From: Paenibacillus agricola
GTDB lineage: Bacteria; Bacillota; Bacilli; Paenibacillales; NBRC-103111
Assembly (NCBI RefSeq): GCF_011440305.1
Contig: NZ_JAAOIW010000020.1
Span: 1 to 64,000, forward strand
Reading direction: 5' to 3'
DNA length: 64,000 bases
Shown here piece by piece: positions 1-7,802 of this stretch; within the stretch, counting starts at the first letter, position 1; each line of letters begins with the position of its first letter. The translations under genes were made by a program, and so were the position numbers. The notes under the pieces are model-generated. The model saw only the letters and a list, made by a program, of their open reading frames with translations. It made no database searches and was not told where the DNA came from.

Positions 1-372
1 TTCAACGATAGCCACGGCAATGAAATCCGTGTCGTAACGAATCTCATGCATCTTTCAGCCGAACAAATTGCTGGCATGTACAAGTCACGTTGGGGCATTG
101 AAGTTTTCTTTCGATGGATCAAGCAAAATCTGAATGTGCCTGTCTTGTTTGGTACCACGAAGAATGCCGTATTTAACCAGCTGTTTGCTGCACTGATGAC
201 CTATGTGGTCTTGAGATGGTTATATAATTCTTCAAAAACTTTCGTTATTTCTTGCAAAATCATACCCATCATCCGTTTCACTGAACAAGTTCAGCAAAAC
301 CAGTTACAGCTTGAATGGCTCAGAGCCTCTATTCAAGTATTGGAGAAGCACTCTTATTTGTGGAATCGCTAA
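1..372 (+). CDS. IS4-family transposase, C-terminal part (cut by window start)
   Basis: The frame is open from the first base, so the gene begins outside the window; 123 codons remain. The segment YKSRWGIEVFFRWIK (fragment residues 27-41) is the Y-(2)-R-(3)-E-(6)-K signature of IS4-family DDE transposases, and Glu34 of the fragment is the last catalytic acidic residue. The tail matches the usual C-terminus of this family. It belongs to a different IS4 subgroup from the complete element at 9324-10971. The element's right end lies shortly after the stop codon, where it has interrupted the MOSC gene on the other strand. Whether the transposase is intact upstream cannot be seen. Confidence 0.88.
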   Translation, partial: FNDSHGNEIRVVTNLMHLSAEQIAGMYKSRWGIEVFFRWIKQNLNVPVLFGTTKNAVFNQLFAALMTYVVLRWLYNSSKTFVISCKIIPIIRFTEQVQQNQLQLEWLRASIQVLEKHSYLWNR

Positions 373-403
373 AATCCAGTATCTGGTTGATCAACAGGCG
401 TGT

Positions 404-661
404 ACCACGGGTTATAATATTCTCACCCATCTGCCCGGGCTCGACGTGAAAACCTGCACTTCGTAGTTCATCGAACAACTCCGAATGAATGAAATGAACC
501 TGTCGAAGGTTGGGTTGAATCGGGTTTTGAGCAACTCGTGAACGATGCTTTACAGTCTTTCCCATGTGTGCGTCGTCTTCCACCCCCAGACCAGCAAGAA
601 GCCTAATGACCTCCACAGTCTCTTTGCTAAAAGTATGCGTTGCACTACGGCTGACTGACAC
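404..661 (-). pseudogene. MOSC-domain protein, 3' part removed by IS insertion
   Basis: Residues 1-86 read from GTG at 661 look like the first half of a MOSC-domain protein, a sulfur-carrier fold related to the molybdenum cofactor sulfurase C-terminus. They include SVSRSATHTFSKET, GLGVEDDAHMGKTVKHR, NLRQVH and the characteristic GQMGENIITRG. After that motif the match stops and the frame runs on into IS DNA to 329. The second half of the domain, with the expected catalytic region, is missing. The frame is also open upstream of 661 (LETQVGEVVSVSRS), so the original start may be further upstream or lost. The breakpoint is placed near 404 from loss of the motif; the exact junction lies between 373 and 404. 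Confidence 0.75.
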
Positions 662-695
662 AACTTCTCCAACTTGAGTTTCAAGGTTACCAAAT

Positions 696-733
696 AACGG
701 GACAATGCAGATTTAGTCCTGGACTGTCCCGTT
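696..733. terminator. hairpin, probable terminator
   Basis: AACGGGACA (696-704) pairs with TGTCCCGTT (725-733) and is followed on the plus strand by TCTTTTT. It sits between the MOSC remnant and the cupin gene. Confidence 0.55.
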
Positions 734-782
734 TCTTTTTGTTTGATTAATTATATGAAGTCCAATAGACAGGTTCCAAATG

Positions 783-1256
783 TTAACGGGATTGCTGAAG
801 CATTGGAGGTCCAATAATCAGAGTGTCATTCTGCTCGGCCAGTCGCCCAATCTCCTCGAGTGAATGTCGGCTGATTTCAGGGAAGAAATCGTCAATACCG
901 CCAGGTGCGAAGGTGAAGAGGATACGTCCCATTTCGGATCGGACGTTAGCCCACGCATGAGGTACGCCACGAGGAACCACGACGCTCGTTCCGGGAGTAG
1001 CTTCAAATTCCTCCTCTCCACATTGGAAACGGAAAGTTCCTTCAAGAATCTCGAATATCTCTTCCCGTTCCTTATGAATATGCTTCGGAGGACCAATCAA
1101 AGCCGGTACACGCGCTTCAACGACAGTTATCGCTCCTCCAACTTGATTGCTGTGGATGCGAATGGCCATTTGTTCGCCCGGCATCGTATCGAACCATTCG
1201 AGATCCTTCGCGAAAGTAACGGCTGCTCCGGTTACGGCTTTATTTGTCTGTTCCAT
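783..1256 (-). CDS. cupin-domain protein
   Basis: This is a small single-domain cupin of 157 residues, a metal-binding beta-barrel. Motif 1 is visible as GPPKHIHKEREEIFEILEG with His59, His61 and Glu65/66, and motif 2 as TPGTSVVVPRGVPHAWAN with His100. All expected metal ligands are therefore present. Such stand-alone cupins act as dioxygenases, isomerases or small-molecule binding proteins; the substrate cannot be told. The ATG at 1256 is preceded by AAAGGAGAATGAAAG, a good ribosome binding site. It lies upstream of, and in the same direction as, no obvious partner; the SDR genes on the same strand begin 1.2 kb away. Complete and apparently functional. Confidence 0.85.
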   Translation of the reverse strand: MEQTNKAVTGAAVTFAKDLEWFDTMPGEQMAIRIHSNQVGGAITVVEARVPALIGPPKHIHKEREEIFEILEGTFRFQCGEEEFEATPGTSVVVPRGVPHAWANVRSEMGRILFTFAPGGIDDFFPEISRHSLEEIGRLAEQNDTLIIGPPMLQQSR

Positions 1257-1466
1257 CTTTCATTCTCCTTTACTCTATCCGTTTTTTTCTACAAGCATGA
1301 GATATAAATGCTAGGTAATGCTTTCCCGTTTATCCGTTTAAGATCTAAGCTAAATTAGTCAAATGGACACGAACAATCGGCAAAAAGTGACTCTGGATCG
1401 CTTCGTCTCTAAGACCGTTTGAATGCCTTCAGCCAGTACGGGCGTTCTGCTGCCTTAGCATTTCTT

Positions 1467-2474
1467 CTATATTGCAAACCTTAAACCTATCAGTTGTTCA
1501 CTAAGGCTCCAGAGTCGATCGGCCGCCTCGGGGTCGACCGCATATGGCATCACGCCGGAGTCCGTTAATGTCGAATTGTTGTCCAAATGAAATTCGGACT
1601 CAGCGTCTTGTCCCAGAGGGGCGATATCGCAGTTCTCGCAATAGACGCCGCCCATATTTTCAAGCTGTGGGTTCGTCGCACACCATACGCTGGTAGCAGC
1701 CCCTTGCCCTACCGTCTTAAGATTTTTCGCCGGGTCGAGGACCGGCTGCCCGTTCTCATCGATGACACCCGCCGTATGCAGTTCCTCCTTCGAAAGATGT
1801 TTTTCGAGACCGGTGCCAACGATGCTGCCCGGATGAAGGGAAAAGGCGCGTACGCCATCGGCCTGGCCACGTTTGTCGAGCGCGACCGAGAAGAGAATGT
1901 TGGCCGTCTTCGACTGACCATAGCCCGCCCAGCGGTCATAGTTGCGTCGTTCGAAATTGGGATCATTGAACACGACAGGGGAAAAGTGATGCCCCCAAGA
2001 CGAAACTAAGACTACCCGTGCGCCGTGCGCCTTGCGCAGCGCGGGCCAAAGCCGCGCTACAAGCTGGAAATGGCCCAGATGGTTCGTAGCAAATTGCGAT
2101 TCATATCCTCGCGAATCGCGTGTCAGGGGAGATGCCATAATGCCTGCGCTGTTAACTAGCATGTGCAGCGGCTGGCCGGAGGCAAGAAACTTCTCTGCAA
2201 AGGCATCGATCGAGGTAGGGTCTAGCAAGTCCATCACTTCAATTTCGATGCCGTCGATGTCCGCAAGCGCGGTCTCGGCTTTGTTTCGATCACGCGTCGG
2301 GACTATGACCTTGGCGCCAGCAGAACGTAACACACGCGCGGTCTCAAGACCAAGTCCGGAATAGCCACCGGTGACGATGGCAATTTTGCCGGATAGGTCG
2401 ATACCCTTGATAATGTCTTCGGCTGTCGAGGAAGCTCCAAAGCCGGAACCGATAGGTGTTTGGTTAGTAGTCAT
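1467..2474 (-). CDS. SDR-family NAD(P)-dependent oxidoreductase (copy 1)
   Basis: A 335-residue short-chain dehydrogenase of the protochlorophyllide-reductase/retinol-dehydrogenase-like type. The nucleotide-binding loop TGGYSGLG is at 35-42, NSAG at 108-111, the catalytic serine near 158-159 and YGQSK with Tyr185 and Lys189. An N-terminal extension (ASSTAEDIIKGIDL) and a C-terminal GGVYCENCDIA motif are shared with the neighbouring SDR at 2542-3525; the third SDR at 7803-8732 has related segments. ATG at 2474 follows AAGGAGATCTTTTTT. The gene is noticeably GC-rich against its AT-rich flanks, which fits acquisition by transfer. It is transcribed after copy 2 with a 67-bp gap, probably as one unit under the TetR-type operator at 3552-3593. 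Substrate unknown. Confidence 0.9.
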   Translation of the reverse strand: MTTNQTPIGSGFGASSTAEDIIKGIDLSGKIAIVTGGYSGLGLETARVLRSAGAKVIVPTRDRNKAETALADIDGIEIEVMDLLDPTSIDAFAEKFLASGQPLHMLVNSAGIMASPLTRDSRGYESQFATNHLGHFQLVARLWPALRKAHGARVVLVSSWGHHFSPVVFNDPNFERRNYDRWAGYGQSKTANILFSVALDKRGQADGVRAFSLHPGSIVGTGLEKHLSKEELHTAGVIDENGQPVLDPAKNLKTVGQGAATSVWCATNPQLENMGGVYCENCDIAPLGQDAESEFHLDNNSTLTDSGVMPYAVDPEAADRLWSLSEQLIGLRFAI

Positions 2475-2541
2475 AAAAAAGATCTCCTTTAAATGTTTTT
2501 ATGAAAAATATAACTTAATTTTTATAGAGCTGATTAAATGT

Positions 2542-3525
2542 TTATTTGGAGAGTCCCGGAATTGATCCAATGTGCAAGAGATCCTCGCTAACGGTCCAAA
2601 GCATTTCGGCCGCTGTTTGATCGATGGCCCATTCACGTACGCCAGTCATAAGCTTGCTATCCGCAGGAACAATAGCCGCGATGTCGCAGTTCTCACAGTA
2701 AACTCCGCCTTTTCCCTCTAACAACGGACTCACTGCGCACCAAATGGATGTGGCAGCGCCTTGCTCGGCAGATTTGAAGCCTTCGGGAGATATGAATTCG
2801 CTGTTTTCTCCTCGGCGAACACCCCAGGCAGCTAATTCCTCATCGGTCAGGTGACGAGTCAAACCGGTGAGAATAGCGCCGGGATTGACGGCAAACGCGC
2901 GAATACCGTGCTCTTTGCCCCGTTTATCAAGTTCGACCGCGAAGAGTGAGCATGCGGTCTTCGATTCTCCATAGGAGATGTCCTTGTCATATGGCCTCTT
3001 GGTGAAATTCAAATCGCTTAAATCGATCGGCCCTAACATGTGGCTGATCGAAGAAAGTGTGATTACTCGGGAATTTCCGGATTTTATTAACGCTTCCCAT
3101 AGCCTAGCCGTCAGTTGAAAATGCCCTAAATGATTCGTCGCGAAGTGGGTATCGAATCCACGAGCGTCTTTAATCACCGGGGGGTTTGCAACGCCTGCAT
3201 TATTTATAAGAATATCAAGCGCCCGGTTGGACTTCAGAATATCGGCGGCGAACTGATCAATGGATTTAGGATCGGCGAGGTCGAGGTGAATGACCTCGAC
3301 GTTTTTCATTGTCGAGAGCTTGTCTTGTGCCTTATTAATGTCGCGTGCACCTACGATGACGGTGGCTCCTGCATTGGACAGAACTCGCGTCGTTTCTAAT
3401 CCAATACCTCCATGACCGCCTGTTACTATCGCAACTTTTCCTCGGAGGTCGCGGCCGGCAAGTGCTTCTTGGGCGGTTGTTTGCGGCCCGAATGCCGAAT
3501 GTAAAGGTTTTTGGGCTGATGTCAT
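2542..3525 (-). CDS. SDR-family NAD(P)-dependent oxidoreductase (copy 2)
   Basis: A 327-residue SDR closely related to its downstream neighbour. TGGHGGIG occupies 35-42, NNAG 108-111, the serine is at 158-159 and YGESK gives Tyr185 and Lys189, so the active site is complete. The C-terminal GGVYCENCDIA motif is identical to copy 1. Copies 1 and 2 align almost without gaps over the catalytic half, pointing to an old tandem duplication. ATG at 3525 is preceded by AGGAGACCTGTTAGG read on the minus strand. It is the first gene after a divergent control region shared with the broken TetR gene at 3612, so it was probably repressed by that protein. Confidence 0.9.
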   Translation of the reverse strand: MTSAQKPLHSAFGPQTTAQEALAGRDLRGKVAIVTGGHGGIGLETTRVLSNAGATVIVGARDINKAQDKLSTMKNVEVIHLDLADPKSIDQFAADILKSNRALDILINNAGVANPPVIKDARGFDTHFATNHLGHFQLTARLWEALIKSGNSRVITLSSISHMLGPIDLSDLNFTKRPYDKDISYGESKTACSLFAVELDKRGKEHGIRAFAVNPGAILTGLTRHLTDEELAAWGVRRGENSEFISPEGFKSAEQGAATSIWCAVSPLLEGKGGVYCENCDIAAIVPADSKLMTGVREWAIDQTAAEMLWTVSEDLLHIGSIPGLSK

Positions 3526-3551
3526 CCTAACAGGTCTCCTTATTTACAATT

Positions 3552-3602
3552 TAGACAAAAAACTTATTTTGTCTATTCGTATATATTATACGACTAGACA
3601 AA
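3552..3602. promoter_or_regulatory. divergent promoter/operator region of SDR pair and TetR gene
   Basis: Two inverted repeats are visible: TAGACAAAA (3552-3560) with TTTTGTCTA (3567-3575), and TCGTATA (3577-3583) with TATACGA (3587-3593). A third TAGACAAA occurs at 3595-3602. Read on the minus strand, TTTACA and TAATAT spaced by 17 bases form a promoter for the SDR genes that the palindromes overlap. This layout is typical of a TetR-family operator next to its own gene; binding by the adjacent TetR protein is inferred. Confidence 0.65.
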
Positions 3603-3611
3603 GTTTGTAAA

Positions 3612-4069
3612 GTGTATAATAATAAATTCATAGACGATAAAAAGAAGCTTCATATTCTATCCGTTGCGTTGGACATGTTCTTCAAGTATGGCTATAAGCG
3701 AGTGTCAATGAATGAAATAGCAGAGGCTGCCGGTATTTCGCGTGCGGGTCTCTATTTGCACTTTAAGAGCAAGGAGGAGGTTTTTAATGCAACGATTCTA
3801 CATTATGGCGACTCTCTTCTTGAAGAAATAGTGGCAGGGCTTTCTTCCAAGAAAATGCCCGAAGACAAGATTTTATATGCGTTCGAAGTGTGGTCTATAA
3901 ACAATTTCGATCAATCGTTGAACTCGCCGGAAGTAAAAGAAATGCAGAGAAATTGGCGCATCTTTTAACAAGCGCATCGCGCGGGTTCAAAATTGTCGCC
4001 AGAAACTCGTTGGAGCTTCGCCAAATGGTTGAATTTGCTCAGGATTATTTAGGTGCCTACGCTAATTGA
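3612..4069 (+). pseudogene. TetR/AcrR-family regulator, frameshifted
   Basis: The first part reads from a GTG at 3612 as a normal TetR N-terminal helix-turn-helix (MNEIAEAAGISRAGLYLHFKSK) and stops at 3968 after 118 residues. In another frame the C-terminal sequence continues (AEKLAHLLTSASRGFK through FAQDYLGAYAN) to a TGA at 4067-4069. The join near 3935-3945 therefore contains a frameshift, probably with a deletion, because the combined length (about 150) is below the usual 190-200. There is no clear ribosome binding site before the GTG. The DNA-binding part might still be made, but the ligand-binding core is damaged, which could leave the neighbouring SDR genes deregulated. Confidence 0.8.
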
Positions 4070-4111
4070 AGTTTGCGCCGCCGGAGATGCACTAAACTGA
4101 AGTCACCAATT

Positions 4112-4158
4112 AAAATGAAACTAAGGCTGCCGGCTACTGGCAGCCTTAGTTTCATTTT
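4112..4158 (+). terminator. strong intrinsic terminator after the TetR pseudogene
   Basis: A perfect 20-bp stem: 4112-4131 pairs with 4139-4158 around a 7-base loop. The right arm ends in a short T run. Because the arms carry A and T runs at both ends, it can act in both directions, also for the NTF2-like gene on the minus strand. Confidence 0.85.
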
Positions 4159-4339
4159 TGACTGTGGTGTTTTCGCCGAGACTGAAGATCAAAATGCGGG
4201 GATGGTACTACAATTGTTACTCAATGAGCTTCTATGACATTCGCTGCGGAACCGTTGTACCCATTCCTCCGCAATGCCAACGGCTAATTGATCAAATACG
4301 AATGGGCCAACCTACATTATGGCCGCATCCGCTGCCTTG

Positions 4340-4765
4340 CTACTTTACGGGCTTCGCGAGCTGCTGAGAGAGCTCATATGCGCTTCGCTCGACCCAGTTG
4401 TGGGCGAGCTTGCCATCGCGAACTTCCCATACCGCGATGCCGGAGAGCTGAATCGGGCGATTGTCGGGTAGGGAACCGAGTACACCTTGGTTGTACCCCG
4501 TGACTACCCAGCGCGACACGACGCGCGTGCCGTCGGCGCCGCTGAACATGTCGAGGCTTTTCAGCTTTATGTCGCGGATCTTAGAGGTGAAGGCGCGTGC
4601 CCAATCCTTGAAGGCAGCGCGACCCATGACGTCACCACCTGGGTTCGAGAGAATGAAGTCATCAGTGCAGAGACGATCGATCGCGTCGAGGTCCTGCGGA
4701 AGGTTGTAGACTTTGGCCCAGAACTCCGTGAGAAGGTCTTCGCCGAGACTGCCGAATAAAGCCAT
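4340..4765 (-). CDS. SnoaL/NTF2-like family protein
   Basis: A 141-residue protein with the cone-shaped NTF2-like fold as judged from sequence: an N-terminal helix (LTEFWAKVYNLPQDLDAIDRLCTDDFIL), the family hallmark GRAAFKDWARAFTSKIRD, and C-terminal strands with SGIAVWEVRDGKLAHNWVE. Members include ester cyclases and isomerases, and many have unknown substrates. ATG at 4765 follows CTGAGGTGATTATGACAG. High GC relative to flanks, like the SDR genes, suggesting the same imported block. It has no evident operon partner. The exact reaction cannot be assigned. Confidence 0.82.
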   Translation of the reverse strand: MALFGSLGEDLLTEFWAKVYNLPQDLDAIDRLCTDDFILSNPGGDVMGRAAFKDWARAFTSKIRDIKLKSLDMFSGADGTRVVSRWVVTGYNQGVLGSLPDNRPIQLSGIAVWEVRDGKLAHNWVERSAYELSQQLAKPVK

Positions 4766-5164
4766 CTGTCATAATCACCTCAGGGATATATTGGTTTAGC
4801 TCTTACAGGACTGAAGCAAGAATCGCAAAGGCCGACGCAAGCGACATGCCCCAGTACCCCGAACAGTATTATCATCTCCACCAGAATGAAAATATATGTT
4901 CTCCATTCAACTCCTATCTAAGAGAATCTTTACTTATAAAAAGTGGTGTTAAACTCTCGTTACTTTAATAGAAAATGTCAAATTTTTCTTAGACTGACCA
5001 TATATCGTTTTATTAACTTTTGATGGTTTTGATAAAGTTTTATTAGCTTTAATTAATTGATTAATTGCTTTACATACGTGCCTTAAAAGAAATGGATGAC
5101 CTCCATAATCATGTGTTAGAGCTGCACATACAATAATTTCAACTCTAGTCCGACTGGGTGAGCA
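4766..5164. other. intergenic region without a recognisable gene
   Basis: About 400 AT-rich bases between the NTF2-like gene and the TetR gene. No convincing coding frame, RNA gene or strong hairpin was seen. Confidence 0.6.
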
Positions 5165-5779
5165 TTAACCTAAAGGTGCTGTCGGAGAGTCGTTTAAATA
5201 TTCATCGCAATTGCGATACAGCCCCAGACCGTTCATTACATAGGGACGAACAATGTCTACAAGTAAATCGGTTCGATCCTTTTCCCCAACAATTAACCAA
5301 TAATGTGCAGCGCCATAGATCGCTGAGCCTGTCATGGCCGAAATGATCTTTGTATGATGGCGGTCTGCTATATGGAGGCTATCCCCTTTCAAAAATATGC
5401 TTTCTATTATTTGCTGCAACATCTTCTTTACTTTTTCATCCACAGCAGTAGATTGGGAATCCAATCTGCATATCTGATAAAATTTTACGATGTAGTGGTG
5501 TGTCAGCAAGATCAGCTGTCTACATATTTCACCTGTAAACTCCCGCGCATTCAACACTTGTTCGGGAATCATCTCGTGAAAAGCCTGTTCCGTTATTTCT
5601 TCCAGCAAAGCATATTTATCTTCATAATGGGCATATAAGGTGGCGCGGTTAATGGTAGCTCTCTGTGCGATATCTTTTATGGTTATTGCATCAAATCCTT
5701 TATTCCGCAACAAATCTCTAAATGCTTCCCTAATTAACTGTCGTGTGCGCAAAACTCTTGGATCTTTCTGATTTACCAT
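5165..5779 (-). CDS. TetR/AcrR-family transcriptional regulator
   Basis: A 204-residue repressor when started at ATG 5779 (MVNQKDPRVLRTRQLI), which has GAAGGGGATATAG just upstream; a longer in-frame start at 5860 would add 27 residues that do not look like the family. The N-terminal helix-turn-helix is clear: FDAITIKDIAQRATINRATLYAHYEDK. The C-terminal half resembles the dimerisation and ligand domain of the TetR_C group. It is divergent from the ketopantoate-reductase-like gene at 5940, with an inverted repeat between them, so it probably controls itself and that gene. Ligand unknown. Confidence 0.88.
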   Translation of the reverse strand: MVNQKDPRVLRTRQLIREAFRDLLRNKGFDAITIKDIAQRATINRATLYAHYEDKYALLEEITEQAFHEMIPEQVLNAREFTGEICRQLILLTHHYIVKFYQICRLDSQSTAVDEKVKKMLQQIIESIFLKGDSLHIADRHHTKIISAMTGSAIYGAAHYWLIVGEKDRTDLLVDIVRPYVMNGLGLYRNCDEYLNDSPTAPLG

Positions 5780-5870
5780 ATCTATATCCCCTTCTAAAAC
5801 ATCAAATATCATATTCTGTTGCTTAAGCAGCTTTTCACTCAATCTGCTGATTGAAATCATAATAATGCCG

Positions 5871-5883
5871 TACTATTATAGTA
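5871..5883. promoter_or_regulatory. candidate TetR operator
   Basis: TACTA-TTA-TAGTA, a perfect short inverted repeat within a larger imperfect palindrome (about 5858-5884), in the 160-bp gap between the divergent TetR gene and the reductase gene. Role inferred from position. Confidence 0.45.
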
Positions 5884-5939
5884 TCAGACAGGTGTTGCTT
5901 AAACAATCTGTGACTAGTTACCTGAAAGGAAGGATAATA

Positions 5940-6821
5940 TTGAACATCAAACAAAATAGACTTTTGATATTTGGCGCCGGTGTGATTGGCAGTGTATATG
6001 CACTCAGATTTGCACAGTCGGGACTGGACGTCACATTGCTGGCCCGAGGAAAGAGGCTGGATGTACTTAAAAGGAACGGACTGCGATACAACGATAATGG
6101 AACGATAAAGCAAATATCTATCAAGACGATAGAAAAGCTTGCAAACGATGACATCTATGATTTCATCTTTGTTCCTGTACGATATGATCAGGCAGAATCT
6201 GCCCTGTCTGCGATCAAGAATAATCAGAGCAAAACAATAATCACCTTGACCAACACCATTGGTTATGACCCCTGGCTTGAAATCGTGGGTGATCGGTTAC
6301 TTCCAGGATTCCCGGGTGCAGGTGGAGACATCAAAGAAGGTGTACTATACGCCCAATTCGGTTCCAAAACTTTTTTTGGTGAAATAAATGGACAAACGAC
6401 CGAAAGAGTGAAAGGGCTTGCCAAAATATTTGAAACAGCGGATCTGCATTATGAAATACAGAATGACATTCAAGCATTCCATGTTTCGCATGCTGCGCTC
6501 GCTGCAGTCAACAAACATTTCTATACGAATCACGGAATGGTGGATATAGAGACAGCAAGAAGTGAAAGCATTCTAAGCAAGGTCGCCGCAGATATTAAAA
6601 AAAATATTCGTCTGGTAGAGCAAGCCGGCATCACGGTAATCCCGCCCGAAACGAAGTCAATGGGAGAATTGCCTGAAAAAGATATTATTTCCCGGTACCG
6701 CCAGATGCTGAGTAATGACTTTATCATTGATGTTAAGCTTGGAAACCGTGCTGTCAGCAAAAAAGCAGAAATACTGTTATTAGATGAAGTGTTTCATAAA
6801 AAGCTATCTGTTCGACGATGA
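5940..6821 (+). CDS. ketopantoate reductase-like (ApbA/PanE family) protein
   Basis: The family reduces 2-dehydropantoate to pantoate with NADPH. The N-terminal Rossmann motif LLIFGAGVIGSVYALRFAQSG is clear; the C-terminal helical domain includes AALAAVNKHFYTNHGMVDIETARSE and KSMGELPEKD. Start chosen at TTG 5940, which has AAAGGAAGGA upstream and gives 293 residues; a longer frame from 5865 has no good ribosome binding site. The usual catalytic lysine/asparagine region is only partly recognisable, so many such paralogues act on other 2-oxo acids and pantothenate synthesis should not be assumed. Divergent from a TetR repressor, unlike the housekeeping panE. Confidence 0.78.
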   Translation: MNIKQNRLLIFGAGVIGSVYALRFAQSGLDVTLLARGKRLDVLKRNGLRYNDNGTIKQISIKTIEKLANDDIYDFIFVPVRYDQAESALSAIKNNQSKTIITLTNTIGYDPWLEIVGDRLLPGFPGAGGDIKEGVLYAQFGSKTFFGEINGQTTERVKGLAKIFETADLHYEIQNDIQAFHVSHAALAAVNKHFYTNHGMVDIETARSESILSKVAADIKKNIRLVEQAGITVIPPETKSMGELPEKDIISRYRQMLSNDFIIDVKLGNRAVSKKAEILLLDEVFHKKLSVRR

Positions 6822-6889
6822 CATCACCATCGGCTCCACAAAGGACGGCAAAACGGTTGATATTCCCCCCCAGTGGGAAAGCAATTAAC
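6813..6889 (+). pseudogene. short coding remnant of unknown origin
   Basis: Overlapping the end of the reductase gene in another frame is a stretch reading LFDDDITIGSTKDGKTVDIP up to a TAA at 6887-6889. It has no start codon and looks like the C-terminus of a lost gene. Followed by a perfect 16-bp palindrome (TGCCAAATATTTGGCA, 6896-6911). Family not recognised. Confidence 0.35.
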
Positions 6890-6924
6890 GGATAATGCCA
6901 AATATTTGGCACAGTTAACACAAT

Positions 6925-7539
6925 AGAAACAGCGGCAGTAAATTTCCGGCTCATTTTCAATTGCCGCTTGTGCTTGGTAATGAAGTAGCCGGCATCGTAA
7001 AAGAGGTTGGCGAAAAAGTTCGTCATTTCAAGCCGGGGGATCGTGTCATGGGCATGGTTCAGATGGGTTCCTGCATGGACTATGTTGCGGTGGAGGAAGA
7101 TCTTCTTACCGTTATCCCTGAGAGTCTTTCCTTCGAAGAGGCAGGCGCCGCGCCTACGGTTGCCCTGACAGCTTGGCAAGCGCTGTTTGAGCATGACCGT
7201 CTTCAACCGGGCCAACTTATCCTTGTTCAAGCCGGCGCCGGCGGCGTGGGACATGCGGCGGTCCAGATGGCCAAGCAACATGGAGCATATGTTATCGCAA
7301 CCGCGAGGGACTATAATCATGATTTCGTCAAAGGACTCGGCGAGGTGTTCAACTACACGAAAGTCGACTTTGCCACCCAAATAACAGATCCTGTTGATAT
7401 CGTATTGGATTCCGCTATGGACCAATCCACGTTCGGTACCGGGGTACCGGGAGAAATCGGAAAGAAGAACTACTCGGTCATCAAGGATGGCGGAACCTAT
7501 ATTTCAGTGGTGGCATTCGGGAAAGTTTGGATGAAGTAA
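6925..7539 (+). pseudogene. zinc-type alcohol dehydrogenase/quinone oxidoreductase fragment
   Basis: The stretch encodes the middle of a medium-chain dehydrogenase: LPLVLGNEVAGIVKEVG, FKPGDRVMGM, SFEEAGAAPTVALTAWQALFE and the NAD(P)-binding loop QAGAGGVGHAAVQMAKQ. The frame is open upstream of the first ATG (6961) back to about 6925 (KFPAHFQLPLVLGNE), but the first 50-60 residues of the GroES-like domain are absent. It ends early at 7539 in a short tail, roughly 100 residues before the normal C-terminus. Both ends are lost, so a working enzyme is unlikely even though the ORF from ATG 6961 could still give 192 residues. Confidence 0.75.
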
Positions 7540-7603
7540 TCCAAATGAGTTGGGATGCTATAAAGTTTAATCATTTTTTGGCATTAAATGAACGAACATT
7601 CAA

Positions 7604-7626
7604 TTATTAAACGTAACGTTTAATAA
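7604..7626. promoter_or_regulatory. 23-bp palindrome, candidate operator
   Basis: TTATTAAACGT and ACGTTTAATAA flank a single A, giving perfect 11-bp arms. It lies 177 bp before the third SDR gene and is followed by AAATAAAGGAATG. It has the form of a TetR- or MarR-family operator, but no intact regulator gene is adjacent. Confidence 0.55.
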
Positions 7627-7802
7627 AATAAAGGAATGATTTGTATGTGACCATTGAAGCCTGCCTGCCGACGCCGGTTCTCCAAAACGCTCAATATTCA
7701 CATTTTATAACGATCTTGTCGTCAGCGATGCCCAGTCATTTCTATTCTATAAGCTAAATGTATGGGCGCCGAATAAATCTAACGTAAGGGAAGGAAATCA
7801 CA

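Noticed and set aside
864-1307. 147-codon plus-strand ORF opposite the cupin gene
   Set aside because: Antisense frame; the cupin motifs and ribosome binding site on the minus strand decide.
4158-4367. 69-codon plus-strand ORF after the TetR pseudogene terminator
   Set aside because: No ribosome binding site, overlaps the NTF2-like gene, no similarity to a known family.
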